From contig NZ_CP025118.1 in assembly GCF_002831665.1 (NCBI RefSeq), positions 1 to 64,000 of the forward strand: DNA of 64,000 nucleotides, read 5' to 3'. Each line of letters opens with the position of its first letter. Position 1 is the first letter of the stretch. A model generated the notes under the pieces. The model worked only from the letters and a program-made list of their open reading frames with translations. It was not told the DNA's origin and did not search any database. Below are positions 18,993 to 28,645 of the stretch, piece by piece. The position numbers and the translations under genes were made by a program. This stretch comes from Lacinutrix sp. Bg11-31. GTDB taxonomy: Bacteria > Bacteroidota > Bacteroidia > Flavobacteriales > Flavobacteriaceae.

Positions 18993-19011
18993 AAATTTTC
19001 TCAAAAAAACT

Positions 19012-19041
19012 TTTGTGTATTCAAAATCTAATGTATATTTG
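19012..19041 (+). promoter_or_regulatory. Promoter of tRNA-Val
   Basis: TTTG (19012-19015) and TATATTTG (19034-19041) are separated by 18 bases and match the Bacteroidota -33/-7 consensus. The tRNA begins 15 bases after the -7 box. Confidence 0.65.
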
Positions 19042-19056
19042 CACACCGAATAAATA

Positions 19057-19131
19057 GGGCGACTAGCTCAGTTGGTTCAGAGCACTTGGTTTACACCCAA
19101 GGGGTCAGGGGTTCGAATCCCTTGTCGCCCA
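19057..19131 (+). tRNA. tRNA-Val (anticodon TAC)
   Basis: GGGCGAC and GTCGCCC form a 7-bp acceptor stem with discriminator A. The anticodon arm is CTTGG-TTTACAC-CCAAG, giving anticodon TAC (Val, GTA codons). The T arm carries GTTCGAAT. CCA is not encoded, which agrees with the CCA-adding-type enzyme at the window's right end. Confidence 0.96.
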
Positions 19132-19233
19132 CTTAAATTTAAAAATCTCAATGATATATTCATTGGGATTTTTTGTTTCTATTCATTTCGTTTCAAAAAC
19201 AATATTTCTCTACCTTTATTTCAAATTTTAACA

Positions 19234-20034
19234 ATGAAAAAATCAATTACTTTATTTTCTGTAATCTTAATAATTCTATCTTGTAAAAACAACAAGGAGT
19301 CTTTGGTTGTAGATACAAAAGAAACAGTTTTAGATAGTTCTAGCGCTAATATAAAAACAAAACAAATGATTAAAGAAACCATAACGTTTCCATCTCAAGA
19401 TGGTTTAAGTATTACTGCAGATGTTTATAAGGTAGATGATAATCCAGTTACTATTTTGCTGTGTCACCAAGCTGGTTTCAGCAGAGGCGAGTATAAAGAC
19501 ACCGCTTTACTTTTAAATAGTTATGGCTATTCTGTTATGGCAATAGATCAGCGTTCTGGTGATCGTGTTAATGCTGTTGTAAATGAAACCGCTAAGTTGG
19601 CAACCTCTAAAAATTTAGAAACAAATTATATCGATGCTAAGCCAGATATTATTGCTGCTATTGATTATGTCTATAACGATAACGGAAATAAGCAGCTATT
19701 ACTTGTAGGAAGCTCGTACTCTGCAACTTTAGCACTATTGATTGGAGGTAGTAATAATAAAATTAAAGCTGTTGCTGCTTTTAGTCCAGGAGAATACTAT
19801 AAAGATAGAAATATTCAAACTGAAATTAAAGATTTAAACAAACCAACTTTTGTTACTGCTTCTCTTTCGGAAACCCAAGATTTAACGACTTTAGTAAGTG
19901 AAATGAAAACAGATAACCTTACACATTATAAAACACCAGAAGAAGGTATTCATGGTTCAAGAGCACTTTGGGATGCTACAAATGGATATATAGGTTATAG
20001 AAAAGCGTTTAAATCCTTCTTAGATAGTATTTAA
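19234..20034 (+). CDS. Alpha/beta hydrolase lipoprotein
   Basis: A 266-residue predicted lipoprotein. The signal peptide ends in LIILSC with lipobox Cys17. The mature part has an alpha/beta-hydrolase pattern: LLCHQAGFSRGEY as oxyanion strand, GYSVMAIDQRSGD, then the nucleophile elbow GSSYSA with Ser as probable nucleophile. A His near the C-terminus (EEGIHGSRALW) would complete the triad. It resembles dienelactone-hydrolase-like proteins; the substrate is unknown. I start at 19234 because a longer frame would run back into the tRNA. Confidence 0.82.
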   Translation: MKKSITLFSVILIILSCKNNKESLVVDTKETVLDSSSANIKTKQMIKETITFPSQDGLSITADVYKVDDNPVTILLCHQAGFSRGEYKDTALLLNSYGYSVMAIDQRSGDRVNAVVNETAKLATSKNLETNYIDAKPDIIAAIDYVYNDNGNKQLLLVGSSYSATLALLIGGSNNKIKAVAAFSPGEYYKDRNIQTEIKDLNKPTFVTASLSETQDLTTLVSEMKTDNLTHYKTPEEGIHGSRALWDATNGYIGYRKAFKSFLDSI

Positions 20035-20041
20035 GACTTGT

Positions 20042-21325
20042 TTATAGTAAATCTAGAATACGTTCTAATGCCATTCCTCGAGAGCCTTTAATTAAAAGCG
20101 TAGCATTTTTTATATCAATTGAATTGAAGTTTTCTTTTAAAATATTAAAAGAGGCGTATTGATTTACTTTAGTTGCATTGTTTTCAATTTGAAAAAAGTT
20201 GTCTCCAATTAAATAAACAACATCAATATTTAAGTTAGTTGATAAATTAGAAATAGCTTGATGCTCTTGTTTAGCACTGTCACCTAATTCGAACATATCT
20301 CCTAAAAAAGCTATTTTCTTTTCATCTTTTAAATCGCTAAAATTTTCTAAAGCAGCTTTCATACTTGTTGGATTAGCGTTATATGCATCTAAAATAATTT
20401 TATTACTGCCTTTTTCTATAATTTGAGAGCGGTTGTTTGATGGTGTATAGTTTTCTAAAGCGTTTTTAATGTCTTTTAAGTCAATATTAAAATATTTTCC
20501 AATTATTGAAGCAGCACAGAGATTCGTGAAATTGTATTTCCCAATAAGTTGAGAGTTAATTAAAGTGTCTTCAATTTTAAAACTCACAAACGGATTAGCT
20601 TCAGTAAATTCTATTTTATAATAGTTAGAATCTGTTTGAGAGAATCCAAACTTTTTAATATAAGTATTTAGCTTTTCTTTTTGAATAGTATCATCTGCAT
20701 TTAAGAAGATGTGCTTATTGCTTTTGGTTAAATAGGTATATAACTCGCTTTTTCCATTAATAACGCCTTGAGCACTTCCAAAACCTTCTAGATGTGCTTT
20801 TCCAAAATTAGTTATATATCCATAATCTGGTTTAGCAATGTTGCAGAGAAACTCAATTTCTTTTACATGATTTGCTCCCATTTCTACAATACCAATTTGG
20901 GTAGAGCTAGTCATAGAAAGTAACGTTAATGGAACTCCAATATGATTATTCAAATTCCCTATTGTTGCAGTAGTTTTATATTTTTTTAATAGTACTGTAT
21001 TGATTAATTCTTTAGTTGTAGTTTTTCCATTACTACCGGTTAATGCTATTATTGGAATGTTTAGATACATTCTGTGATGCGATGCTAAAGCTTGTAAAGT
21101 TTCCAATACATTGTCTACTAGAATCGTTTTATCTGAAGTTTTAAATTCAACTTCATCTATTACTACATATTTTGCTCCTATATCTAATGCCTTTTGGGCA
21201 AATGTGTTACCATTAAAATTGTCGCCTTTTAAAGCGAAAAACATATTTCCGTTTGAAACTTTTCTAGTATCTGTAGAAATGCCTTTGCATTCTAAAAACA
21301 AGCTGTGAAGTTGTTCTATTTTCAT
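20042..21325 (-). CDS. murF: UDP-MurNAc-tripeptide--D-Ala-D-Ala ligase
   Basis: A cytoplasmic ATP-dependent ligase that adds D-Ala-D-Ala to the peptidoglycan precursor. At 427 residues it is close to the usual length. Visible motifs: N-terminal ISTDTRKVSNGNMFFALKGDNFNG, the P-loop LTGSNGKTTTKELI near 95, VEMGANHVKEIEFL, the carbamate-Lys region FGSAQGVINGKSELY, and DAYNANPTSMKAALENF with the C-terminal FLGDMFELG. It lies on the strand opposite the hydrolase, tail to tail, with only 7 bp between the stops. Confidence 0.96.
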   Translation of the reverse strand: MKIEQLHSLFLECKGISTDTRKVSNGNMFFALKGDNFNGNTFAQKALDIGAKYVVIDEVEFKTSDKTILVDNVLETLQALASHHRMYLNIPIIALTGSNGKTTTKELINTVLLKKYKTTATIGNLNNHIGVPLTLLSMTSSTQIGIVEMGANHVKEIEFLCNIAKPDYGYITNFGKAHLEGFGSAQGVINGKSELYTYLTKSNKHIFLNADDTIQKEKLNTYIKKFGFSQTDSNYYKIEFTEANPFVSFKIEDTLINSQLIGKYNFTNLCAASIIGKYFNIDLKDIKNALENYTPSNNRSQIIEKGSNKIILDAYNANPTSMKAALENFSDLKDEKKIAFLGDMFELGDSAKQEHQAISNLSTNLNIDVVYLIGDNFFQIENNATKVNQYASFNILKENFNSIDIKNATLLIKGSRGMALERILDLL

Positions 21326-21423
21326 GTGTTTTAATTTTTAACTAGCATATACTGTTAGTTATTAATGATTCCTTTAGGTTATAGTGTTTTTAACATGCTA
21401 GCTTTATAAAATAAAAGTATAAA

Positions 21424-21453
21424 AAAAGTCCTAACTAAACGTTAGGACTTTTA
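21424..21453. terminator. Terminator downstream of gldJ
   Basis: AAAGTCCTAAC pairs with GTTAGGACTTT around a short TAAAC-containing loop, with A/T runs on both flanks. It lies 20 bp past the gldJ stop, on the path of minus-strand transcription before murF. Confidence 0.85.
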
Positions 21454-21473
21454 AAATTATTTTAAAACTAATA

Positions 21474-23138
21474 TTAGTTTTTAGTTTTGTTTTTGTTTTT
21501 AGATTTTGAACCTACTCTAGACATTGCGCATCTAAATCCAATATAGTCTGTAGCCATATTTTGTGGGAAGTAACGTCTTTGTGCTGGATCTAACCAGTAC
21601 TCTCTATCTTTCCAAGATCCTCCTTTAAATACACGAGCTTCGTCGTTAATTAAAGATGTTCTTTTGCTACTCTTATCCCATTCTCTAATTGTGTTTCCGG
21701 CTGAATCAACTTCGGTAGAATGTTTAGGTGAGTTGTACATTTTACTCGTCGTAGCATTTTCTTCTCCTTCAATTTCATCAAAATCGTCATAACCACGAGA
21801 AGAACGTTTGTCTCCATCTCTAAAATTACGGTTATCACTCCTGTCAAAATTTGTTCTTAAATAAGTTTCGTCTTCATCTATAGGGACTTGAGCAATTTCT
21901 CCTGGTAAGTCTCTTGCAATTACTTTTCCGTTTGGAAGTGTATCGAAAACAATTTCATCTGTAGTTACAATCTTAACAGTTCCATCTTCTGTAATAGCGT
22001 TTTTAGTATAAACGTTACCTCTATAGTAGTTAAAATCATTAAATTCATCATCAACAATAGGTCTGTAAACATCTGCAACCCATTCTGCAACGTTTCCTGC
22101 CATGTCATATAAACCATAGTCGTTAGGAGCATAAGATTTTACTTGTGCTGTAATATCTGCACCATCGTCAGACCATCCTGCTATTCCACCGTAATCACCT
22201 TTTCCTTGTTTAAAGTTGGCTAATTGATCTCCTTTTATCTTACGTTTACCAGAGCGAGTATACTGTCCATCCCAAGGGTATTTTTTACGTCCTCTATATA
22301 CATTATAGCTTCTAATTTCAGATAAACCTAATGCCGCATATTCCCATTCTGTTTCAGTAGGAAGTCTATACTTTGGAGATATAATACCTGTTTGTCTTGA
22401 AGCATAAACATTAATTTCTTCACCATTAGCGTCAGTTTGAGGTTTTAATTTTCCGCCTTTTAAAATATCCTCATTACCACCAAAAGTTTGAGTTGGGGCA
22501 TTAATATAAGTGTCTGTACTAAAGTTAGCATCTGCAGTAGCTTCGTATTGGCTATCTTGTTTTAAGTAACCTTCTTGTTGTAATGCTTTTTCTTGAACTC
22601 TATCCGATCTCCAATTAGCATATTCAACAGCTTGAATCCAACTTACACCAACTACAGGATATTGTCCGTAACCTGGATGACGTAAATAGTTTTCTGTCAT
22701 TACTTCGTTGTAACCTAAACGGTTTCTCCAAACTAGAGTATCTGGTACAACACCTTCGTATATTTTTCTAAAATTCTCGTCTTCTGGTGGATAAACTTGC
22801 TTAATCCAATCTAAATACATTAAGTAGTTTTGATTAGTTACTTCAGTTTCATCCATATAAAAAGACTGAATATGTTGTTGATTAGGTGTGTTGTTCCAAT
22901 CATGCATAACATCATCTTGAACACGTCCCATTGTAAAAGTACCTCCTTCTACAAATACAGTTCCAGGAGGTGTCTCCTGTTCTTTGAATTTTGTGTTGTA
23001 TTGAAACCCGCCTTCTTTAGCATTGATTTCCCAACCAGTGGCACTATCTACATTTGATCCTCCAGATCTACCACATCCAACCAAGGTTAATGAGACTGCT
23101 AATAGCATTAAAATCCTTGATACAATTACTTTTTTCAT
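21474..23138 (-). CDS. gldJ: Gliding motility / T9SS lipoprotein GldJ
   Basis: A 554-residue outer-membrane-associated lipoprotein needed for gliding motility and type IX secretion in flavobacteria. The signal peptide ends with lipobox Cys22 (SLTLVGCG). The mature protein is a formylglycine-generating-enzyme-like (SUMF1/FGE) fold without evident enzymatic role: GTVFVEGGTFTMG near 60, YMDETEVTNQNY, PVVGVSWIQAVEYANWRS, YRLPTETEWEYAA, NVAEWVADV and the terminal FKGGSWKDREYWL ... IGFRCAMS. It is divergent from porU, the arrangement I know from this family. Confidence 0.95.
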   Translation of the reverse strand: MKKVIVSRILMLLAVSLTLVGCGRSGGSNVDSATGWEINAKEGGFQYNTKFKEQETPPGTVFVEGGTFTMGRVQDDVMHDWNNTPNQQHIQSFYMDETEVTNQNYLMYLDWIKQVYPPEDENFRKIYEGVVPDTLVWRNRLGYNEVMTENYLRHPGYGQYPVVGVSWIQAVEYANWRSDRVQEKALQQEGYLKQDSQYEATADANFSTDTYINAPTQTFGGNEDILKGGKLKPQTDANGEEINVYASRQTGIISPKYRLPTETEWEYAALGLSEIRSYNVYRGRKKYPWDGQYTRSGKRKIKGDQLANFKQGKGDYGGIAGWSDDGADITAQVKSYAPNDYGLYDMAGNVAEWVADVYRPIVDDEFNDFNYYRGNVYTKNAITEDGTVKIVTTDEIVFDTLPNGKVIARDLPGEIAQVPIDEDETYLRTNFDRSDNRNFRDGDKRSSRGYDDFDEIEGEENATTSKMYNSPKHSTEVDSAGNTIREWDKSSKRTSLINDEARVFKGGSWKDREYWLDPAQRRYFPQNMATDYIGFRCAMSRVGSKSKNKNKTKN

Positions 23139-23412
23139 ACTAATATGTTTATGTAAGCTAATTATGTTTTTTTTGCTGACGCAATATAATAATTCTACCT
23201 AACTCTACAAGCTATTTCGTAAAATTAACTTAAAAATAAATAGCGCTTCAACCTGTTTATTTACTTTACATCGATGCTTAATTTGTTTATTAGCGATGTT
23301 TTGAAATATTATAACGCACGTTCTTTTAATTTATTATTGTAATTTTGAAACGTTTTTATTAAAATGTTAATATTATAATAATAACATCGAAATAATCGCG
23401 TTATTTAAAGCA
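23139..23412. promoter_or_regulatory. Divergent gldJ / porU intergenic region
   Basis: This 274-bp AT-rich spacer must hold promoters for both directions. TAATTTTG at 23340-23347 fits the -7 consensus TAnnTTTG and would serve porU, with a long leader. I see no clear -33 TTG partner and no convincing minus-strand box. No coding potential was seen. Confidence 0.4.
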
Positions 23413-26400
23413 ATGAAAAAGATATTATTTGGTATTTCAGTACTACTATGTACTCTAGCCTATTCGCAACAAAAGAAATTTAACATCACCTGGAATACAG
23501 CTAAAGCCTTAAGTACAGGAGGTTCTAGCATAACAGTGCCTGATTTTTCGCCTAAAGAACACTATAACTTTAGTTTTAGTAATGGTGTTAATTTTGTAGC
23601 TCAATGGGAAACTAATTCTAATATTAAGCAGAGTAGTGTAACTTTAACAAATGTTAAATACGTTACTATTTCTAAATTAGATTTAAAAGATTTAGATTTA
23701 AAAACGATTCCTTCATCAATTGAATACAGCTTGGAAAATACTCAAGCTCGTGAAGATAAATATGCTTTTTTAACAGTTTCGGCAATTGTAAAGACAGGAA
23801 GTAATTCATATAAAAAGGTAACTTCTTTTACAGTTAATTATGAAAACTCTAGTTCGTCTTTTAGAACAAGTAATAGTCCGCCTATTTCAAACTCTATATT
23901 AAGTTCCGGTACTTGGTATAAATTTGGAATTAATAAAACAGGAGTGTTTAAATTATCTAAAAATTTCCTTAATAGTTTAGGTATTAATACCAATTCAATA
24001 GATCCAAGAGGTATAAGTGTTTATGGTAATGGAGGAAAAATGATTCCTTATTTAAATAATGATAGTTATCCTATTGATCCTGTAGAGAATGCTATAAAAG
24101 TTGTTGGAGAAGAAGATGGTGTCTTTAATGATGGTGATTACGTTATGTTTTATGGAGTTGGACCTGAGGGTATTGTGGACGATCCTTTAATTGGTACTAA
24201 TATTAATGCATATCAAGATATTACATATTATTATATAAATATTGGGTTTGGTAGTGGTAAAAGAATTCAAAACATGATGGAGCCTTCTGGTAATGTAACA
24301 ACTACCATTTCAACTTTTCAAGATTACCAATTTCATGAAGTAGATGAGTTTAATCTTGCTTTTGTAGGTAGAAGATGGTTTGGAGATGAATTGGATATTG
24401 AAACTACAAAAACTTTCGATTTTAATTTTCCTAACCTTATAACTACAGAACCTGTTAAATTTGTTTTTAATGGAGCATCTACTTCAGGTAGTGATGCTAA
24501 TTGGACTGTTAGTGTAAATAGTGACGAGGTTGCAACAATTACAACTCTTGGTATTAGTGGAGATGTTTATGGTGTAGGTGCATATTATGCTAATAATGTA
24601 TCTGTAACTTCGGATAACATTAATGTAAAAGTTGATTACGATAAGTTAGGAGTGCCAAGTGCTGTTGGGTATGTTGATTATATTTCAATAGAAGCCACAA
24701 GGTCTTTAGAATTTAATGGAAATCAATTTCAGTTTTTTAATCGAGCTTCCGCTCAGGCATCAGGTGTTGGAATGTATACATTAACTAATGCATCAAATGT
24801 GTCAGAAATATGGGAAATAACAGATGCAAACAATATTACTAATAAGCTAAATACGGAAACTACTTTAAATTTTAATGCAAACTTAGGGAGCTTAAAAAAG
24901 TATATAGCAGTTACAACTTTAGACTTATACGAACCAATTAAACTAGGGACCTCTTCAGTAGTAAATCAAAATATTAAAGGTACTATATTTGAAAATAGTC
25001 AAGGCGATTTTCAAGATATAGACTATGTTATGGTTACACCTAGATCTCATCTAGGTCAGGCAAATCGCTTAGCACAAATAAATAGAGATCAAAATAATTT
25101 AAACGTTAAAGTAGTTACATTAGAATCTATTTACAATGAATTTAGTACTGGAAATAGAGATATAGCTGCTATTCGAAATTTGGTGAAATATGTATATGAT
25201 AATGCAAGTTCACCAGATAAAAGACTAAAATATTTATGCCTTTTTGGTGATAGCTCATTCGATTATAAAAGTAGGATATCATCAAACACTTACAATACAC
25301 CTTCTTGGCATGCCTATAATAGTTATTTGTTAACAGATTCATATGTTTCTGATGATTTTTATGGTATGATGGATCCAAATGAAGGTACTATGGTTGCTGC
25401 TGATAGATTAGACATAGCGGTAGGTAGAATATTAGCAGATTCTCCAGAACGAGCAAAGGAAATGGTAGATAAGGTAGCTGTGTATTATTCTAATGAGGCT
25501 TTTGGTAGTTGGAGAAATAATTTTATAGCAATTTCAGATGATGTAGATGCGGTTTATGAAAGTATTCTTCAAGAAACAACAGATGAAATTTCAGATGAAA
25601 TTACAGCTGCTAAACCGTTCTTAAATGCAATTAAAATTCATGCAGATTCATACCAACAACAAGCTTCTGCTGGAGGAGATCGTTATCCAGGAGTTGCTAC
25701 AGCAATTGCCAATGCTATAGAAAATGGAGCATTAGTTGTTAATTATTTCGGGCATGGAGGAGAAGATGGTTGGGCATTCGAAAGGTTGTTTCAAAAGCCA
25801 GATGTTCAAGCGCTTAGGAACGATTGCAAGTTAGCTTGTTTTGTAACTGTAACTTGTGAATATACGAGATTCGATAACCCATTTCGCGTTACTGCAGGTG
25901 AATTAGTGTACTGGAATAAAAATGGAGGCGCAATTTCTTTAATATCAACAACACGTCAAATTTTTGTATCTGTTGGAGTTGAATTTAATATTAAATTAGA
26001 AGAGTATCTGTTTTCGTATAATGATTCTGATAGTTATGCAGATCATGAATATCCATCAATGGCAGAAGCGCTTAGACTTACAAAAAACAGTAACAGTATT
26101 GCTGGAATTGGTCAAAAATATTTAGTGTTTTATATTGGAGATCCAGCATTAAAATTAGCATTTCCAAAACCAAACGTTAAATTAACCAAAATAAACGATA
26201 TGCCAGTTGCTGGTAATACAGAAGTTCTTGAGGCTTTAAGCTATACAAAATTATCTGGAGAAGTTACAGATGTTGCAGGTAATGTACTAACTAATTATAA
26301 TGGTAAAGTAGAAACAACTATTTACGATAAACCAATACAAAGAGAAACATTAGCAAACGATAATACTTATGATGGAGGCGAACTCATTAAATTAGAATAC

Positions 26401-27285
26401 GAAACCTTAGGTGAAGTTATTTTTAGAGGTCAATCTACTGTTACAAATGGAGAATTCGAATTCGATTTTATTGTACCTAGAGATATTGGAATTCCTGTTG
26501 GTTTTGGTAAAATTAATTTCTATGCATCCACAGAGAATCCAGTAAGTGATCAATCTGGTGGTGATATAAATATACTTCAAATTGGAGGTATAAATGAAAA
26601 TGCAGCCGAAGATAATCTTGGCCCAAACATAAATTTGTATATGAACGACGAAAATTTCGTTTCCGGTGGAATAACAAACGAATCACCAACGTTGTTAGTG
26701 AAACTGCAAGACGAAAACGGAATTAATACAGCTAGTGGTATTGGTCATGATATAGTTGCTCTTTTAGATGGAGATGAAGTAAACCCATATGTGCTTAATA
26801 ATTACTATGTAACCGAGTTAGACGATTATACAAGAGGAGGTTTAAGCTATCCTTTTAGAGAATTAGAACCTGGATTACATACTTTAACAGTTAAAGCTTG
26901 GGATGTGTACAATAATTCATCAACTGCAGAGTTACAGTTTAGGGTTTTCGACGAAAAACAAAGCTTAGTAATAGAAAACGTACTAAACTATCCAAATCCA
27001 TTTGTAAACTATACCGAGTTTTGGTTTAGCCATAACAGTTCTGAAGTCTTAGATGTTTCTGTGCAAATATTTACCGTATCTGGTAAAATAGTTAGAACAT
27101 TAAATGGACAAACAACTGGAGTTGGTACAAAATCCACAAGCTCAACATCTCGAGATATTGTATGGGATGGTAGAGACGATTTTGGAGATAAAATAGGGAA
27201 AGGGACTTATGTTTATAAGCTAAAAGTACACTCTAGTGCTACTAATAAAACAGTAGAAAAAATTGAAAAACTTGTAATCCTATAA
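23413..27285 (+). CDS. porU: T9SS sortase PorU (C25 gingipain-like)
   Basis: A 1290-residue secreted protease/transpeptidase that removes the C-terminal sorting domain of T9SS cargo and attaches it to the cell surface. A signal peptide (about 1-18) is followed by an N-terminal beta-rich region. The C25-type caspase-like domain spans about 540-920. NYFGHGGEDGW carries the catalytic His781 and TVTCEYTRFD carries Cys815. The C-terminus has a FlgD-like Ig fold (NYPNPFVNYTEFWF ... WDGRDDFGDKIGKGTYVYKL). porV follows after 33 bp; the two proteins work as an attachment complex. Confidence 0.95.
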   Translation: MKKILFGISVLLCTLAYSQQKKFNITWNTAKALSTGGSSITVPDFSPKEHYNFSFSNGVNFVAQWETNSNIKQSSVTLTNVKYVTISKLDLKDLDLKTIPSSIEYSLENTQAREDKYAFLTVSAIVKTGSNSYKKVTSFTVNYENSSSSFRTSNSPPISNSILSSGTWYKFGINKTGVFKLSKNFLNSLGINTNSIDPRGISVYGNGGKMIPYLNNDSYPIDPVENAIKVVGEEDGVFNDGDYVMFYGVGPEGIVDDPLIGTNINAYQDITYYYINIGFGSGKRIQNMMEPSGNVTTTISTFQDYQFHEVDEFNLAFVGRRWFGDELDIETTKTFDFNFPNLITTEPVKFVFNGASTSGSDANWTVSVNSDEVATITTLGISGDVYGVGAYYANNVSVTSDNINVKVDYDKLGVPSAVGYVDYISIEATRSLEFNGNQFQFFNRASAQASGVGMYTLTNASNVSEIWEITDANNITNKLNTETTLNFNANLGSLKKYIAVTTLDLYEPIKLGTSSVVNQNIKGTIFENSQGDFQDIDYVMVTPRSHLGQANRLAQINRDQNNLNVKVVTLESIYNEFSTGNRDIAAIRNLVKYVYDNASSPDKRLKYLCLFGDSSFDYKSRISSNTYNTPSWHAYNSYLLTDSYVSDDFYGMMDPNEGTMVAADRLDIAVGRILADSPERAKEMVDKVAVYYSNEAFGSWRNNFIAISDDVDAVYESILQETTDEISDEITAAKPFLNAIKIHADSYQQQASAGGDRYPGVATAIANAIENGALVVNYFGHGGEDGWAFERLFQKPDVQALRNDCKLACFVTVTCEYTRFDNPFRVTAGELVYWNKNGGAISLISTTRQIFVSVGVEFNIKLEEYLFSYNDSDSYADHEYPSMAEALRLTKNSNSIAGIGQKYLVFYIGDPALKLAFPKPNVKLTKINDMPVAGNTEVLEALSYTKLSGEVTDVAGNVLTNYNGKVETTIYDKPIQRETLANDNTYDGGELIKLEYETLGEVIFRGQSTVTNGEFEFDFIVPRDIGIPVGFGKINFYASTENPVSDQSGGDINILQIGGINENAAEDNLGPNINLYMNDENFVSGGITNESPTLLVKLQDENGINTASGIGHDIVALLDGDEVNPYVLNNYYVTELDDYTRGGLSYPFRELEPGLHTLTVKAWDVYNNSSTAELQFRVFDEKQSLVIENVLNYPNPFVNYTEFWFSHNSSEVLDVSVQIFTVSGKIVRTLNGQTTGVGTKSTSSTSRDIVWDGRDDFGDKIGKGTYVYKLKVHSSATNKTVEKIEKLVIL

Positions 27286-27301
27286 TAAAAATTTATATTT
27301 G
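27272..27301 (+). promoter_or_regulatory. Possible porV promoter
   Basis: TTG (27272-27274) and TATATTTG (27294-27301) are spaced 19 bases apart, matching the Bacteroidota consensus. They overlap the end of porU and lie 18 bases before porV, so porV may have its own transcript besides read-through. Confidence 0.5.
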
Positions 27302-27318
27302 CCTAATAAAATTGATTT

Positions 27319-28557
27319 ATGAAAAAGAATATTTTAATAATAATCGTGTTTGTTTTTGCTTTTAATAGTAACGCACAAAGTTCATTTCAAATAGAACCTT
27401 ATCAAGATACTAGAGTAATAACAACTGGAGTACCATTTCTTTTAATAGCTCCAGATGCTCGAGCAGCAGCGATGGGAGATATGGGAGTTGCAACATCACC
27501 AGATGCATTTTCACAACAATGGAATCCTGCTAAGTACGTTTTTTCTACAGCAAAATCTGGTGTTGCAGTAAGTTATACACCATACTTAAGTAAACTAGTT
27601 AACGATATTTTTTTAGGAAACGTTACCTACTTTAATAGGTTAAACGACCAAAGTGCCTTTGCAGCAAGTTTTAAATATTTTTCGTTAGGAGATATTGAGT
27701 TTGTTGAAGACGAGAATTCAACACCGCTTTTACAGTCTCCAAATGAGTTAACAGTAGACTTGTCTTATAGCTTAAGGTTAAGCGACCAATTTGGTATGGC
27801 AGTAGCCATGCGTTACTTAAGATCAGATTTAAAATTAAATTTTGGCGATAATGATGTTACAGCTGGAAGTACTTTTGGTGTAGATATTACAGGTTATTAT
27901 CAAAGTGAAGAAGAAGCTTATAACGATTTTAATGGTCGTTGGAGAGGAGGTTTTGCGCTTCAAAACTTAGGACCTAAATTCAAATATGACGAAGGAGGGC
28001 AAGAAAATTTCCAACCAACAACATTGCGTTTAGGAGGTGGTTTCGACTTTATCTTCGATCAATACAATAAATTAGGAGCAACAGTAGAATTTGCGAAGTT
28101 GCTTGTCCCAACACCTCCAGTTCGTGGAAAAAGAACAGAATATATAGAAAGTGGTGATAACGAAGGATATCAATCCGGAGAGGATGAATTTGTTGCTGAA
28201 GAACCAGACTATATTATCGAAGGTCAAGATAATAATGTAGATTTCATGTCAGGTGTTTTTCAATCTTTTGGTGATGCGCCAGGAGGAGGGAAAGAAGAAT
28301 TACAAGAATTTACTTACGCAGTAGGTTTAGAATATTTATATCAAGACTCCTTTGCTTTTAGAGCAGGTTATTTTAATGAGCACGAAACAAAAGGAGCGCG
28401 TAAGTTCTTTGCTTTAGGAGCAGGTTTTAAATACAATGTTCTTAATATAGATTTATCATACCTATTCTCTGCATCAAAAGTGCAAAGTCCACTAGAAAGT
28501 ACATTACGTTTTTCTTTAACGTTTAATCTTGGAGAAGGAGAGTATACAGAGTATTAA
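27319..28557 (+). CDS. porV: T9SS outer membrane protein PorV (LptO)
   Basis: A 412-residue outer-membrane beta-barrel of the FadL/PorV family that shuttles T9SS cargo from the translocon to the PorU sortase. A signal peptide (about 1-19, ending NSNA) precedes the family's N-terminal segment TGVPFLLIAPDARAAAMGDMG and ATSPDAFSQQWNPAKYVF. Alternating amphipathic strands continue to the end. Length and gene order (porU-porV) are as expected. It is followed by a strong terminator. Confidence 0.95.
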   Translation: MKKNILIIIVFVFAFNSNAQSSFQIEPYQDTRVITTGVPFLLIAPDARAAAMGDMGVATSPDAFSQQWNPAKYVFSTAKSGVAVSYTPYLSKLVNDIFLGNVTYFNRLNDQSAFAASFKYFSLGDIEFVEDENSTPLLQSPNELTVDLSYSLRLSDQFGMAVAMRYLRSDLKLNFGDNDVTAGSTFGVDITGYYQSEEEAYNDFNGRWRGGFALQNLGPKFKYDEGGQENFQPTTLRLGGGFDFIFDQYNKLGATVEFAKLLVPTPPVRGKRTEYIESGDNEGYQSGEDEFVAEEPDYIIEGQDNNVDFMSGVFQSFGDAPGGGKEELQEFTYAVGLEYLYQDSFAFRAGYFNEHETKGARKFFALGAGFKYNVLNIDLSYLFSASKVQSPLESTLRFSLTFNLGEGEYTEY

Positions 28558-28578
28558 AATATATAATATTTCAAAAAC

Positions 28579-28611
28579 AAAAAACTATTGCTTAAAAGCA
28601 ATAGTTTTTTT
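28579..28611. terminator. Terminator after porV
   Basis: AAAAACTATTGCTT pairs with AAGCAATAGTTTTT across a 2-base centre, followed by more T. It closes the porU-porV unit. Confidence 0.88.
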
Positions 28612-28645
28612 GCCTAAATTAGTTTGTGTTTATTAAATTGAGCCT

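Noticed and set aside
19072-19233. Longer frame for the lipoprotein hydrolase
   Set aside because: It overlaps tRNA-Val; the ATG at 19234 starts exactly at a lipoprotein signal peptide.
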